From Bacteroidia bacterium (GTDB taxonomy: Bacteria; Bacteroidota; Bacteroidia; B-17B0; Aurantibacillaceae), in assembly GCA_026418315.1 (NCBI GenBank), contig JAOABO010000008.1:5727-21609 (forward strand): a stretch of DNA of 15,883 bases. The letters run 5' to 3'. Positions 8,134 to 15,324 of this stretch are shown piece after piece (the stretch's first letter is position 1; the number at the start of each line of letters is the position of its first letter). The notes below the pieces were generated by a model. It had not been told where the DNA came from. It did not search any database and was given only the letters and a program-made list of their open reading frames with translations. The position numbers and the translations under genes are program-made.

Positions 8134-8958
8134 TTATTTTTTTATAAGATTATATTGTTTACAATCTATTAAGCTGATAGAATTCATTTTCATAGGGTTT
8201 TGAAATGTATATTTCCACAATCTCAGAGCATCATAATCCTTTTCTTTTTTTCTAACCAAATATACGCAATAAATACTTTTTATTTTACCACAGATTTCTG
8301 GTGCACTATTAGCATTATAATAGTACAAAAAAGGGTGATACAGTTGATATATACTAAAGCTTTTTGGAACTCCATTTTTTGCTTCAAATATACCAATTAC
8401 TCCCTGATATTCAATGGTTAAATCAATTTCCATCTGAACGTTTTTTAATTCAATCTTTTTTTGACCAATATAATACGTAATATCAATCTTTGTGCGATGA
8501 GGAAAATAAGTTTTTGGTCTTTTAGATACATCTTCATCATCAAATTCTTTATCTTTACCGAATAAAAAATGATGTAAAATTCTTTGATTATTAGCAACAG
8601 ACAATATATTGCTTTCGCTTGTGTTGTATTGATTAAGTAACGATTTTTGATATGGCCAATCTATTATCTTATCTTCTGGAATGGGTTCAAAGTCATGAAA
8701 AACATTGTCAATACCCTTCACAAATAAGTGTTTTCCATTACCTATATGAATTAAAGCATAATTCTCTTTCAACAATATATCAGGAAGTTTTTCTTTACTA
8801 TCAATTTTGGTAGCATCAAAAGGATTTCCAAAACCATTTTTTTTCGATATTTCTTTTACTGTATCATTTGTAAATTCAAAATGATTTTTACTTTTACATA
8901 ATATAAATATTTCTTCAATTACTTTTTTCTTCTTATTCTCTTTTGATGTTGATTTCAT
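8134..8958 (-). CDS. Putative Type II restriction endonuclease, PD-(D/E)XK fold
   Basis: I do not recognise a named family for this 274-residue protein. It contains a likely PD-(D/E)XK nuclease core: E177-I-D179, a hydrophobic strand (YQGVIGIF) and E192-A-K194, then an alpha-helical segment with Q205 (SIYQLYHPF), in the predicted order strand-strand-helix, followed by another strand (IYCVYLVRK). The N-terminal third is lysine-rich and may carry DNA-recognition elements. The assignment rests on this motif plus its position 5 bases upstream of a DNA methyltransferase, the classic Type II layout. No controller (C) protein is visible. It starts 5 bases after the stop of the flavoprotein gene, without an obvious promoter of its own, so nuclease would be translated before methylase on the shared message. 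The cut site is unknown; another nuclease role cannot be excluded. Confidence 0.7.
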   Translation of the reverse strand: MKSTSKENKKKKVIEEIFILCKSKNHFEFTNDTVKEISKKNGFGNPFDATKIDSKEKLPDILLKENYALIHIGNGKHLFVKGIDNVFHDFEPIPEDKIIDWPYQKSLLNQYNTSESNILSVANNQRILHHFLFGKDKEFDDEDVSKRPKTYFPHRTKIDITYYIGQKKIELKNVQMEIDLTIEYQGVIGIFEAKNGVPKSFSIYQLYHPFLYYYNANSAPEICGKIKSIYCVYLVRKKEKDYDALRLWKYTFQNPMKMNSISLIDCKQYNLIKK

Positions 8959-8963
8959 AAAAT

Positions 8964-9920
8964 TTAAAAATGACTATTCAACTTACACATTTTATTCAGT
9001 GTTTCCTTGAATTCTGTAATAATTTCATTAACTATCTTTGCTGCTGGCTTTATATCATCTATAATGGCGGAAACCTGACCTATTTCTAATTCACCCTCTT
9101 CCATATCTCCTTCAAACATGCCTTTTTTTGCACGGGCTCTTCCTAATAACTGTTGTAATTCCTCTTCTGTTGCTCCTCTTTTTTCATATTCCAATGCAGT
9201 AAGTGCAAATTTGTTTTTGATTAAACGAACTGGTGTCAGTTTTTTTAGGGTAAGAATAGTATCGCCCTCTTTTGCATTGACCACTGCCTGCTTAAAATTA
9301 GGGTGTGCAGATGATTCTAAAGAGGCAACAAATCGGCTACCTATTTGAACACCCTCTGCACCCAAGGCAAAAGCTGCAGCCATAGCAGCACCCGTAGCTA
9401 TGCCGCCGGCAGCAATTAACGGGATTTGAACAGCCCTCCGAACAGCCGGAATTAAAGTAAGAGTAGTGTTTTCTTCCCTACCATTATGTCCTCCTGCTTC
9501 AAAACCTTCTGCCACCACAGCATCTACACCTGCTTCCTGGGCTTTCAAAGCATATTTTGTTCCGGGCACCACATGAACTACTTTTATATCATGGGATTTC
9601 AAATGTTGTGTCCATGTTTTAGGATTTCCTGCCGAAGTAAAAACTATTTTCACTCCTTCTTCTATTATAATTTGCATGTGTTTTTCTATATCTGGATACA
9701 GTAATGGCACATTCACCCCAAATGGTTTATCTGTTGCTGACTTACATTTACGAATATGTTCCCTTAATATTTCCGGATACATAGAGCCCGACCCTATTAA
9801 ACCAAGACCACCAGCATTACTGACTGCTGCTGCTAATTCCCACCCACTACACCATATCATTCCGGCTTGTATAATGGGATATTGTATACCAAATAATTCA
9901 CATATTCTATTGTTTTGCAT
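8964..9920 (-). CDS. NAD(P)H-dependent flavin oxidoreductase, FabK / nitronate monooxygenase family
   Basis: A 318-residue FMN-binding TIM-barrel protein. The N-terminus (YPIIQAGMIW, 14-23; VSNAGGLGLIG, 33-43), PFGVN (66-70), the EGFEAGGHNG segment with H145 (138-147), IAAGGI (169-174) and GVQIGSRF (190-197) are conserved family motifs. Members either reduce enoyl-ACP in fatty acid synthesis (FabK) or oxidise alkyl nitronates (nitronate monooxygenase), and the histidine in EAGGH is shared by both. The protein is strongly FabK-like along its length, including ESSAHPNFK near 202 and the region after it, but Bacteroidota usually use FabI, so the reaction is left open. It lies 14 bases after the metallo-beta-lactamase-fold gene and 5 bases before the nuclease gene in one minus-strand string. 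Confidence 0.88.
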   Translation of the reverse strand: MQNNRICELFGIQYPIIQAGMIWCSGWELAAAVSNAGGLGLIGSGSMYPEILREHIRKCKSATDKPFGVNVPLLYPDIEKHMQIIIEEGVKIVFTSAGNPKTWTQHLKSHDIKVVHVVPGTKYALKAQEAGVDAVVAEGFEAGGHNGREENTTLTLIPAVRRAVQIPLIAAGGIATGAAMAAAFALGAEGVQIGSRFVASLESSAHPNFKQAVVNAKEGDTILTLKKLTPVRLIKNKFALTALEYEKRGATEEELQQLLGRARAKKGMFEGDMEEGELEIGQVSAIIDDIKPAAKIVNEIITEFKETLNKMCKLNSHF

Positions 9921-9934
9921 ATTATTTTATTTAG

Positions 9935-10771
9935 TTATATATCTGATAATGATAACTGTTCTTTCATTTTAATACCTTTTTCTGCGATTTCAACGCTACA
10001 CATTTCTACCTTATGGTCATGCTCAAAATACAACAACCAATTTTCTTCGGCAGCTTGTTTTAGCAAATATTCTTTTTCTTTCAATGTTTCTAGTGGTCTT
10101 ACATCATAAGCCATTACATAAGGAATTGGAATATGACCAGCTGAAGGTATTAAATCTGCTGTATAAAGAATCTTCGTGTTCTTGTAAGTTATCAAGGGCA
10201 AAATCATTGCTTCTGTATGCCCATAAACATCAATATATTCAAAAGGCAAGTTGTAATGATCTCTATCTACAAACTTTAATTGTCCACTCTCTTGAATGGG
10301 TAAAATATTTTCCTTTAAAAAGCTTGCTTTTTCCCTTGCATTTGGTTTTATAGCCCAATCCCAATGTTTACTATGACTCCAATAAGTTGCATTAGGAAAA
10401 GTAGGATAGTATTTTTCTTTTAATTTATCATACGATATGGCTCCACCGCAATGATCAAAATGCAGATGCGTTAGAAAAACATCCGTAATATCAGAAAAGG
10501 TAATGCCTAATTTTTCTAAAGATTGCTTTAAAGAATCTTCTCCGTGTAAATAATAATAACTAAAAAATTTCTCGCTTTGTTTATCTCCAATTCCTGTATC
10601 TATAAGTGCTAATCTTTTATCAGCTATCACAAGTAAACATCGCATACTCCATGTACACATATTGTTTTCATCTGCAGGATTGATTTTGTTCCAAATACTT
10701 TTAGGTACTACACCAAACATGGCTCCGCCATCTAATTTGAACAAACCTGTGTTTATTGTATAAAGTTCCAT
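9935..10771 (-). CDS. Metallo-beta-lactamase-fold hydrolase
   Basis: A 278-residue protein with the complete dinuclear metal site of the family: H102-L-H104-F-D106-H107, H185 (YGHTEA), D206 (YTADLIPS) and H251 (EHDHK). LIDTGIG (57-63) is the conserved strand before the metal loop. The N-terminal AMFGVVPKSIW segment (17-27) marks a subgroup related to lactonase-like hydrolases (AHL-lactonase-type metal site), although the physiological substrate of this subgroup is not established. No signal peptide is visible, so the protein is probably cytoplasmic. It sits between the DUF2279 gene (7-base gap) and the FabK-like flavoprotein (14-base gap), which suggests cotranscription. Pairing with the oxidoreductase hints at a metabolic or detoxification role, but nothing in the sequence fixes this. 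Confidence 0.88.
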   Translation of the reverse strand: MELYTINTGLFKLDGGAMFGVVPKSIWNKINPADENNMCTWSMRCLLVIADKRLALIDTGIGDKQSEKFFSYYYLHGEDSLKQSLEKLGITFSDITDVFLTHLHFDHCGGAISYDKLKEKYYPTFPNATYWSHSKHWDWAIKPNAREKASFLKENILPIQESGQLKFVDRDHYNLPFEYIDVYGHTEAMILPLITYKNTKILYTADLIPSAGHIPIPYVMAYDVRPLETLKEKEYLLKQAAEENWLLYFEHDHKVEMCSVEIAEKGIKMKEQLSLSDI

Positions 10772-10778
10772 AATACAC

Positions 10779-11678
10779 TTAATTTGAGAATAATAATGGG
10801 CGAAAGTAAAGATTATTTCCTTTCAGTTCAAGAGCTGGTGCAGGTATTTTTACCCAATTGATAGCTAGCAATAGTTTATGCAGCCAGAGTTTTTTAGTTT
10901 TTATTTTTGACAAATCTATATCTATACTCCAATAATATTGATGATATCTTTTAATACTGTTGTAATCAAAGTATTGATTATTTTTCTTTACCCAATTATT
11001 GGTTGCACCTACAAACCCATCAATTCCATATCCAAAAGATAAACATAACCATTCTAATTTTTTATTCCATTTATAAAAAGGAGAAACACTCAGCCAGAAT
11101 GTTTGACCATTATAATCTTTAATCATTTGTTCATAATACTTTTTGCCTAATAACATCGGGTTATAGGAAGGATAATTGGTAGGGCAATATGAAAATTTAA
11201 TCGTAAAAAAATCTTTTACATAAGTATTTTGAATTAAAAAAACAGAAACACCCAAAGTGTTCGATGCCAGATCACCTAATGAAAATCCCCAACCGTTGCT
11301 GAATCCATCCAAAATTTCTATGTTTAATAAATAAGTCCAGGTAATACCAGCCGCAATCCAGTCAGAATATTTATATCCTGCAAAACTATACCATTCTTTT
11401 AAGTATTTAAAGGCATAATAGGCAGTAAAAAAATGGCCTAATTTATCCATTTTAGACCATTCCGGATTATCATCAAAAAAGTGAAAATGAGAAGTTTTAT
11501 AGGGTTGATACCATAGTTGATTGAGATATATTAAAGATCCACTATATACAATACCCGTAACGGAATTAATAATAATTTTTCTTTTAAAGATAATTTTAGA
11601 AGAATCCTGATATTGAGAAAATACTGATAAGGTAAATGCATATTGAAACAAGAATATTAAAGAAAATTTTTTTACCAT
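10779..11678 (-). CDS. DUF2279 (YfiM-like) exported/membrane protein
   Basis: A 299-residue protein of unknown function. A signal peptide is likely (residues 1-21: KK, hydrophobic stretch, SVFSQ end). A second hydrophobic segment lies at about 37-52. The conserved DUF2279 core is W74-SKMDKLGHFFTAY (74-87), then a segment with E121, D124-G and a GFSLGDLASNTLG block (131-143) whose acidic, glycine and asparagine residues recall a membrane-embedded or outer-membrane-associated fold. The C-terminal half (about 160-299) alternates aromatic and polar residues in beta-strand-like fashion and ends in YFRPLLFSN, suggesting envelope location. It is the first gene of the minus-strand string. A candidate -33/-7 promoter lies 14 bases upstream, back to back with that of the neighbouring plus-strand gene. 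Confidence 0.78.
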   Translation of the reverse strand: MVKKFSLIFLFQYAFTLSVFSQYQDSSKIIFKRKIIINSVTGIVYSGSLIYLNQLWYQPYKTSHFHFFDDNPEWSKMDKLGHFFTAYYAFKYLKEWYSFAGYKYSDWIAAGITWTYLLNIEILDGFSNGWGFSLGDLASNTLGVSVFLIQNTYVKDFFTIKFSYCPTNYPSYNPMLLGKKYYEQMIKDYNGQTFWLSVSPFYKWNKKLEWLCLSFGYGIDGFVGATNNWVKKNNQYFDYNSIKRYHQYYWSIDIDLSKIKTKKLWLHKLLLAINWVKIPAPALELKGNNLYFRPLLFSN

Positions 11679-11692
11679 TTGCCGCTAAAATA

Positions 11693-11722
11693 CAGAAATA
11701 AACCCTTAAAAATTTGTTCAAA
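11693..11722 (-). promoter_or_regulatory. Candidate promoter of the six-gene minus-strand string
   Basis: On the minus strand TTTG (11722-11719) is followed after 18 bases by TATTTCTG (11700-11693), one mismatch from TAnnTTTG. The element ends 14 bases before the DUF2279 start at 11678, the same distance seen for tdk. The -33 box is one arm of the palindrome shared with the divergent promoter. Confidence 0.42.
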
Positions 11723-11729
11723 TAATTTG
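11719..11729. repeat. Palindrome CAAAT-A-ATTTG between divergent promoters
   Basis: A perfect 5-base inverted repeat with a one-base centre. Its two arms contain the -33 TTTG boxes of the leftward and rightward promoters, so both promoters radiate from one symmetric core. It may be a regulator half-site pair or simply two abutting -33 elements. Confidence 0.5.
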
Positions 11730-11758
11730 CTTTATTCACATAAAATGCTTTAAATTTG
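11726..11758 (+). promoter_or_regulatory. Bacteroidota-type promoter upstream of the small secreted protein
   Basis: TTTG at 11726-11729, a 21-base spacer and TAAATTTG at 11751-11758 match the -33 TTTG / -7 TAnnTTTG consensus without mismatch. The -7 element ends 16 bases before the ATG at 11775, implying a leader of about ten bases. This is the best promoter in the window. Confidence 0.7.
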
Positions 11759-11774
11759 CTATAAATTTTAACCT

Positions 11775-12023
11775 ATGAAAACAATTAAAATGCTTGTAGT
11801 AAGTAGTATCCTTGCTACAATGAGTGCGTATGCACAAGACGGTGGTAAACAACAACCTAAACATGAAGAAAAAAAAGGTAAAGAAGCACCAAAAGAGGAG
11901 ATTACTATTAAACAGAAATCCTCTAACGCCAAAGACGCTACCAATCCTGCAACATCAAAAGAAGCAAAGCCAGCACCCACACCTAAAAAACAAGAAGAAA
12001 AAAAAGCCCACGAACCTAAGTAA
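11775..12023 (+). CDS. Small secreted lysine/proline/glutamate-rich protein
   Basis: An 82-residue protein of no recognised family. Residues 1-20 form a clear signal peptide (MKTIKM, hydrophobic core, SAYA before Q21). The mature 62 residues contain 16 lysines, 9 glutamates and 7 prolines, no cysteine and no aromatic residues, so they should be unstructured and basic. A consensus promoter immediately upstream and the signal peptide support a real, well-expressed gene despite its low complexity. Two overlapping open frames over the same bases are composition shadows. Possible roles include binding a polyanion such as LPS or DNA, or an envelope spacer; none is shown by the sequence. It lies 94 bases upstream of the OmpA-family gene on the same strand and could share its message. 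Confidence 0.75.
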   Translation: MKTIKMLVVSSILATMSAYAQDGGKQQPKHEEKKGKEAPKEEITIKQKSSNAKDATNPATSKEAKPAPTPKKQEEKKAHEPK

Positions 12024-12117
12024 GGGCACAATAAACACATAACTCAAAAATATTTTTATGTTACGCTATTAAGCGATAAGGAAGGTATTTTTTATCTATA
12101 AATATAAGAATAAATAT

Positions 12118-15100
12118 ATGAGAATTGTATTTGTTGTTTTGAAGATGATATTAATTTTTCACTTTACTTTTGGTCAAAACATCCTCGGTTTTTCTTCCGG
12201 AAATTTTAGTGGTGTATCTGCAGTTATTCAAAACCCTGCAAATGCACATGGAACCTGTATTTTTGATTTAAGTGTTGGAGGACAAGCTGGATTTATCAGC
12301 AATTATTTTAGAATCAGTAGAGATTATCTATTTCATAATTTTGATAAAGATAAAATACTAAACAGGAACACAACAGAATTCATTGAAGGTAATACCAAAA
12401 GACATTTTACGAGTAGTAGTTATATACTAATGCCATCATTTTTAGCTAAAATTAATGAAAAAAGTACAATGGCCTTTATATGGAACATAAGAAATTACAT
12501 GAACTTTAATGAAATAAATAACGAATTAGCTCCCATACTATATAATCATTTCAATTATCCTTCAGGTTTATCAAAAAGAAATAACAGTTTCAACACCTAT
12601 GCATCTACTCATTTGTGGGCTGAATATGGATTATGCTATGCCAGAGAAATTATTGATAATTCCAAAAGCAATTTAACTATTGGTACAACAATTAAATTTT
12701 TACAAGGAATCCAATCATTTTATGCATATTCAAAAGATTTCTCATATGAACTCGTTTCTGACTCTACAATGAATATTTACTCATCTTACGTTTATTACGG
12801 ACATTCAAGAGATTTCAATATAAACCCTTTTATTATTAATTATAAAATGAATGGTCACCCTTCTTTTGGACTAGATTTTGGCATAACCTATTATATTAAA
12901 TCAAAAAAACACTTTAATGATATTACTAATTACTCTGTAAAATTCTCAGCTTCCATATTGGATATTGGTTCTATAAAATACACAAAATTCAATAGTAATG
13001 ATTTTATTGCAGATGCCAGAAATTGGAATGTCAAAAATCTAATCTTCTCTCATGAGGTTTTAACAAAAAACATTAATGACACTATCAGAAAACGTTTTGG
13101 ATTCCTGGATGCTTCCACCACGTATCAAATGAACCTCCCTACAAAGTTGCTTTTACAAGCTGATATCAGAGTGTATAATAAGATATTTTTGAATTTGGCT
13201 GCACAAATTCCTTATAGAAATAATACAACTGTATCTTTTTCCAGAGAGTATGCTTTTTACTCTTTCATGCCAAGATTTGAAAGTATAAAAGGATTTTTAA
13301 TATCAGTTCCCGTTCATTATTTTCCCATGTATTCAAATACTTCTGCAAGAAAGGTTTCGGCAGGTATGATTCTTCAACTAGGGTGGATAACGATAGGGAC
13401 CAATCACTTAAGTGATTTAGTTTTAGATAACAACATAAAAGGTTTTGATATCTTTCTTTTAATGAAATTCTCAAGTGTGTTTAAAAAATCCAGATTTTAT
13501 GACAAAGATAAGGATGGTATACAAGATCAAGATGATGCTTGTCCATCCATTGCCGGTAAGAAATCATTAATGGGTTGCCCAGACAAAGATGATGATAACA
13601 TTGCTGACAAGGATGATAAATGTCCTGATTTAGCTGGAAAGTTAGAAATGAATGGATGCCCTGATAAAGATAATGATGGATTATCTGATATTGAAGATGT
13701 TTGTCCAGATGAACCTGGAGATAAATCACTAAAAGGTTGTCCCGATAAAGATAAAGATGGTATTGCTGATAAGGAAGACCGTTGTCCAGATATAGCAGGT
13801 GTTTCTGATTTTTCAGGATGCCCACCTCCTGTCATAGATGGTAATATCTTAATGAATGAAACTGATAAAGAACCTGTTTCAAATGTTAAGTTATACTTAT
13901 TAAAAGAAAATTGTGAAAAAGCTGATTCTACTATTACTGACAATAAAGGATACTTTAAATTTGTAATAAGAGACACAACTCAAACCTATTATGTAAAAGT
14001 AAACGAAAATGAAGAAATAGCTAAAGGTAAGGCCAGGTTTTTCATGGCAAGAAATGATACTCTCATAAGAATAACCAAAAATTTCCCTTGCGATAAGTTC
14101 GTATTCACACAATTGCCATTTCAAAAATACCTTTTCATTGACTTAAAAAGAGATGGAATTTTGCATATCGGAGGTAATCTTTTGATATTAACAGATAATA
14201 ATACTACAGAAGCATTAAAAAATATCAAACTGATAATTAAAAATCAGAAGGGAGATATTATAGATACCATTACCACTAATGAATTTGGCTCCTTTACATT
14301 CAAGTATTTAGATTATGACCAGCAATACATCATTACTTTTGCTGAAAACGACATTCAACTAACACCTGGTACAAAAATTATTCTTACCAATAAAAATGGT
14401 AAAGAAATAAAGAGGTTCATTTATTTTCCTGGTGAATCATTTAAATTTGAACTATTACCGTACGAAAAAACTATATTAAAAGATCTAGAGGTAGAAGACA
14501 CAGAATTGAACATTAATATTCGTGGTTATCTGAAAACCTCAAAATTTGAGAAACTAAAAAAAGTAAAAGTGATAATCACAGATGAGGAATCTCCTGTTCA
14601 GGATTTAGAAACAGACAGTACAGGATTATTTTTTGCAGATAATTTGAAGTTCAGAAAAGGAATATCTTTTGTAATTCCTTCGGGGCAAAAAGATTCATTG
14701 TTAAATAAAACAGATGTTATTTTAATTACCGACTCAAAGAACAGAATTATCAAAAGATTGGTGAGAGGTTTAGGAGGCGATTTCAAAATTCAATTATTAG
14801 ATTTGGAAAAAACAACCCTTGCTGAATACCAAATCAACGACCCTTGGCTAAACGTATTAAAGCTCAAAAACAAATACTCTGCCGATACTATTAAAATTCG
14901 CGAGAAAATCAATTATGCCCTGAATGCCTACAAGCCAGATGCCGAAGGTTACAGAGTACTAGATAAAGTGACTCAGATTATGAAAGATAATCCTAAACTT
15001 ATAATCACTATTTCGTCTCATACAGATAGCAGGGGTAATGATAAACAAAACCTTACTCTATCTGAAAAAAGAGCCAGATTTGCCTACGAGTATATTGTTT

Positions 15101-15249
15101 CTAAAGGAATAGATTCTAATAGATTATCTTATGTTGGCTATGGTGAAAGTAAACTGCTGAATAACTGCGGAAACAAAGTAAAATGCACAGAACAACAACA
15201 TGCCGAAAACAGAAGAACAGAGTTTGATATTCGTGTAAAGCAAGAATAG
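12118..15249 (+). CDS. OmpA-family outer-membrane protein: DUF5723-like barrel, four TSP3 repeats, three beta-sandwich domains, OmpA domain
   Basis: A 1043-residue envelope protein. A signal peptide (1-20, ending TFGQ) precedes an N-terminal region of about 21-455 that begins GFSSGNFSGVSAVIQNPAN, typical of Bacteroidota DUF5723/PorV-like barrels. Residues 462-569 are four 27-residue thrombospondin type-3 calcium-binding repeats (DxDxDGxxDxxDxCP). About 574-905 hold three carboxypeptidase-regulatory-like beta-sandwich units, and about 925-1042 a C-terminal OmpA domain with the peptidoglycan-binding residues D970 (SSHTD) and R985 (LSEKRA). It should therefore span from the outer membrane to the cell wall. 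Similar mosaics occur in gliding or type IX secretion-associated proteins of this phylum, but no specific function can be claimed. The ATG at 12118 follows an AT-rich leader; I see no clear -33/-7 promoter directly upstream. Confidence 0.9.
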   Translation: MRIVFVVLKMILIFHFTFGQNILGFSSGNFSGVSAVIQNPANAHGTCIFDLSVGGQAGFISNYFRISRDYLFHNFDKDKILNRNTTEFIEGNTKRHFTSSSYILMPSFLAKINEKSTMAFIWNIRNYMNFNEINNELAPILYNHFNYPSGLSKRNNSFNTYASTHLWAEYGLCYAREIIDNSKSNLTIGTTIKFLQGIQSFYAYSKDFSYELVSDSTMNIYSSYVYYGHSRDFNINPFIINYKMNGHPSFGLDFGITYYIKSKKHFNDITNYSVKFSASILDIGSIKYTKFNSNDFIADARNWNVKNLIFSHEVLTKNINDTIRKRFGFLDASTTYQMNLPTKLLLQADIRVYNKIFLNLAAQIPYRNNTTVSFSREYAFYSFMPRFESIKGFLISVPVHYFPMYSNTSARKVSAGMILQLGWITIGTNHLSDLVLDNNIKGFDIFLLMKFSSVFKKSRFYDKDKDGIQDQDDACPSIAGKKSLMGCPDKDDDNIADKDDKCPDLAGKLEMNGCPDKDNDGLSDIEDVCPDEPGDKSLKGCPDKDKDGIADKEDRCPDIAGVSDFSGCPPPVIDGNILMNETDKEPVSNVKLYLLKENCEKADSTITDNKGYFKFVIRDTTQTYYVKVNENEEIAKGKARFFMARNDTLIRITKNFPCDKFVFTQLPFQKYLFIDLKRDGILHIGGNLLILTDNNTTEALKNIKLIIKNQKGDIIDTITTNEFGSFTFKYLDYDQQYIITFAENDIQLTPGTKIILTNKNGKEIKRFIYFPGESFKFELLPYEKTILKDLEVEDTELNINIRGYLKTSKFEKLKKVKVIITDEESPVQDLETDSTGLFFADNLKFRKGISFVIPSGQKDSLLNKTDVILITDSKNRIIKRLVRGLGGDFKIQLLDLEKTTLAEYQINDPWLNVLKLKNKYSADTIKIREKINYALNAYKPDAEGYRVLDKVTQIMKDNPKLIITISSHTDSRGNDKQNLTLSEKRARFAYEYIVSKGIDSNRLSYVGYGESKLLNNCGNKVKCTEQQHAENRRTEFDIRVKQE
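13501..13824 (+). repeat. Four tandem 81-base units encoding thrombospondin type-3 repeats
   Basis: Four in-frame units of exactly 27 codons start at 13501, 13582, 13663 and 13744. Each reads as an aspartate-rich calcium loop, then xCP, a linker, and GCP. Unit lengths are identical, while the nucleotide sequences have diverged. The second unit has N in place of the loop glycine (DKDDDN). Confidence 0.9.
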
Positions 15250-15263
15250 GAATTTTATCCTAT
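15246..15263 (+). terminator. Short hairpin at the end of the OmpA-family gene
   Basis: ATAGGA (15246-15251) and TCCTAT (15258-15263) form a perfect 6-base-pair stem with a six-base loop, and the stem includes the TAG stop codon. No uridine run follows on the plus strand, so it is at best a weak terminator or an RNA-stabilising end. Confidence 0.25.
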
Positions 15264-15324
15264 TAAAAAGCAGCTCGTACCACATATTTTGTTTATCTTC
15301 ACATAATTTACTTGTTTTGCCGCA

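Noticed and set aside
11768..12042. Alternative frames over the small lysine-rich gene (plus frame 11824-12042 and a minus-strand frame)
   Set aside because: One is a poly-lysine/glutamine shift and the other a hydrophobic antisense shadow. Only the 11775-12023 frame has both a signal peptide and a correctly placed promoter.
12064..12075. Hairpin CGCT-ATTA-AGCG after the small secreted gene
   Set aside because: A four-base stem with the nearest T-run 13 bases away does not support a terminator.
13481..13976. Two open frames (114 and 149 residues) on the minus strand opposite the TSP3 repeats
   Set aside because: Their serine/leucine/histidine-rich repetitive translations are the antisense of the aspartate- and lysine-rich tandem units and have no independent support.
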